Shown here one piece after another: positions 5,249 to 5,896 of a stretch of 5,896 bases of DNA (within the stretch, counting starts at the first letter, position 1; each line of letters starts with the position of its first letter). Origin of the DNA: Methanosarcina sp. (GTDB lineage: Archaea > Halobacteriota > Methanosarcinia > Methanosarcinales > Methanosarcinaceae); NCBI GenBank assembly GCA_013330315.1, contig DUIO01000150.1, positions 1-5,896 of the forward strand, written 5' to 3'. Below the pieces are notes generated by a model. That model was not told the DNA's origin, did not search any database, and was given only the letters and a program-made list of their open reading frames with translations. The translations under genes were made by a program, and so were the position numbers.

Positions 5249-5277
5249 GGCTTTGCCGGCATCAGACCTTTCTCCAG

Positions 5278-5294
5278 GCTTCTTTTATAGAAGC
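5278..5294 (-). promoter_or_regulatory. Candidate TATA box embedded in an inverted repeat
   Basis: On the minus strand TATAAAAG is a good archaeal TATA match, about 85-95 bases before ATG 5198. It sits inside GCTTCT/AGAAGC, a 6-bp inverted repeat with a 5-base centre. A protein binding this repeat would block TBP, so it is a candidate repressor site. Part of the intergenic region 5199-5363, which otherwise shows nothing. Confidence 0.4.
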
Positions 5295-5363
5295 AGATTT
5301 TGTTTAGTTCAGGAATTCACATGAATTTTGCCGGATGGTTCTCTACAGAGCTCGAAAAATGCA

Positions 5364-5896
5364 TCAATCAATGTAAAGAAATTTCCTTTTCCCCCTGAAA
5401 TTCCTGTTTAGCTTTTCTTCCAGTTTCTCAAGATCCGCGCCGTTGAACCTCATGAGAGACATTTCTGCTATAATTGATGCGCTTACAAGATAGCGGTCTT
5501 CTGCGTCAAACTTGATTGCTTCGAGCGAATAAACCGCCTGAAGTAGCGCCCTTTCAAGTCCTTGCTTGTCAGCGGCCTTCCCGATGTCCCCAAGTAAACG
5601 GGCACTGGTATTGGCAGTTTCTTTCAGGTTCTTTTCAATCGCTCCGGTCCCAATTTCTTGCAACAGGAGTTCTGCATTTAATGCTGCATCTTCAAAGTTC
5701 TGGCTTGCTGCTACTTTCCCCGTTTCCCCAAGCAAAGTTACCGTACTGTTTGCAACATCTCCCAGACTCTGTTTCGTAAGGCTTTTTCCAATCTCCCCTA
5801 GAGCAAAGATAACTGCTATTATTTCTTTTCGGGTTTTAGTAAAGGCTGCGGTATTTCCCATCTCTCCCAGACAGGAGGCTGCAGTTTTTGCAGGTT
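5364..5896 (-). CDS. 23-residue helical-repeat protein, N-terminus beyond the window
   Basis: Function unknown. The frame is open to the right edge, so the true start is outside; the first methionine in view (5861) is inside a repeat core (C-L-G-E-M-G) and is not a credible start. The 176 visible residues hold the most regular repeats of the window, with starts at visible residues 1, 24, 47, 70 and 93 and then the final unit at 116. Cores include A-L-G-E-I-G-K, L-L-G-E-T-G-K and L-L-G-D-I-G-K-A-A, each followed by K/Q-x-L/F-E/K-D/E. The C-terminal cap reads D-R-Y-L-V-S and M-S-L-M-R-F-N-G, then a basic tail with R-G-K-R-K. The TGA is at 5366-5364. It is first in the row of five paralogues as seen here; more copies may lie to the right. 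Regular repeats suggest it is closest to the ancestral form. Confidence 0.83.
   Translation of the reverse strand, partial: PAKTAASCLGEMGNTAAFTKTRKEIIAVIFALGEIGKSLTKQSLGDVANSTVTLLGETGKVAASQNFEDAALNAELLLQEIGTGAIEKNLKETANTSARLLGDIGKAADKQGLERALLQAVYSLEAIKFDAEDRYLVSASIIAEMSLMRFNGADLEKLEEKLNRNFRGKRKFLYID

Noticed and set aside
4921..5307. Plus-strand frame of 128 codons opposite the start of the 278-residue gene
   Set aside because: Shadow of the repeat gene and its promoter; no ribosome site and no recognisable domain.
5364..5861. Complete 165-residue gene starting at the ATG at 5861
   Set aside because: The frame continues to the window edge with repeat-like residues before this Met, which lies inside a repeat core; the gene is 5'-truncated by the window.
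800..5896. One operon of five genes
   Set aside because: Gaps of 156-536 bp with TATA-like boxes and T-rich or hairpin 3' ends favour separate units, although read-through cannot be excluded.

Overview
The window looks archaeal, most likely from Methanosarcina or a close relative. The evidence is a moderately AT-rich genome with AT-rich, TATA-like intergenic DNA, bacterial-type Shine-Dalgarno sites (GGAGGT, GGGGT) in front of the genes, T-rich tracts instead of hairpin-plus-U terminators after some genes, and a tryptophan-pathway glutaminase beside a block of glycine/alanine-rich helical-repeat proteins. The genus is an inference from overall character and not from a marker gene.

Left end (1-663): a complete trpG on the plus strand, the glutamine amidotransferase subunit of anthranilate synthase, with all catalytic motifs. 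The first 30 bases hold a 13-bp tandem duplication that puts a stop in each forward frame; they are probably the end of, or the gap after, an upstream gene, which I would guess to be trpE.

Rest of the window (800-5896): five genes in a row, all on the minus strand and so convergent with trpG. In transcription order they are a 5'-truncated gene running off the right edge, then proteins of 278, 301, 199 and 253 residues. All five are members of one paralogous family built from a degenerate 23-residue helical repeat (core A-x-x-A-V-x-x-L-G-E-I-G, then A, then K-x-x-L/M-E). The four visible N-termini share a short cap (L-N-E-x-x-A-I-x-L-G in its best form), and most members share a C-terminal cap (L-V-S then S-L/I-x-x-F-N-G). 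I see no signal peptide, membrane segment, metal site or catalytic motif, so these look like cytosolic scaffold or binding proteins of unknown role.

The genes are separated by 156 to 536 bp, so they are probably separate transcription units and not one tight operon. The gaps hold TATA-like elements, small inverted repeats, a 13-bp perfect hairpin, a 15-bp tandem repeat and a striking purine tract of about 140 bp with 25-bp tandem repeats. No RNA gene, CRISPR array or insertion sequence was seen.
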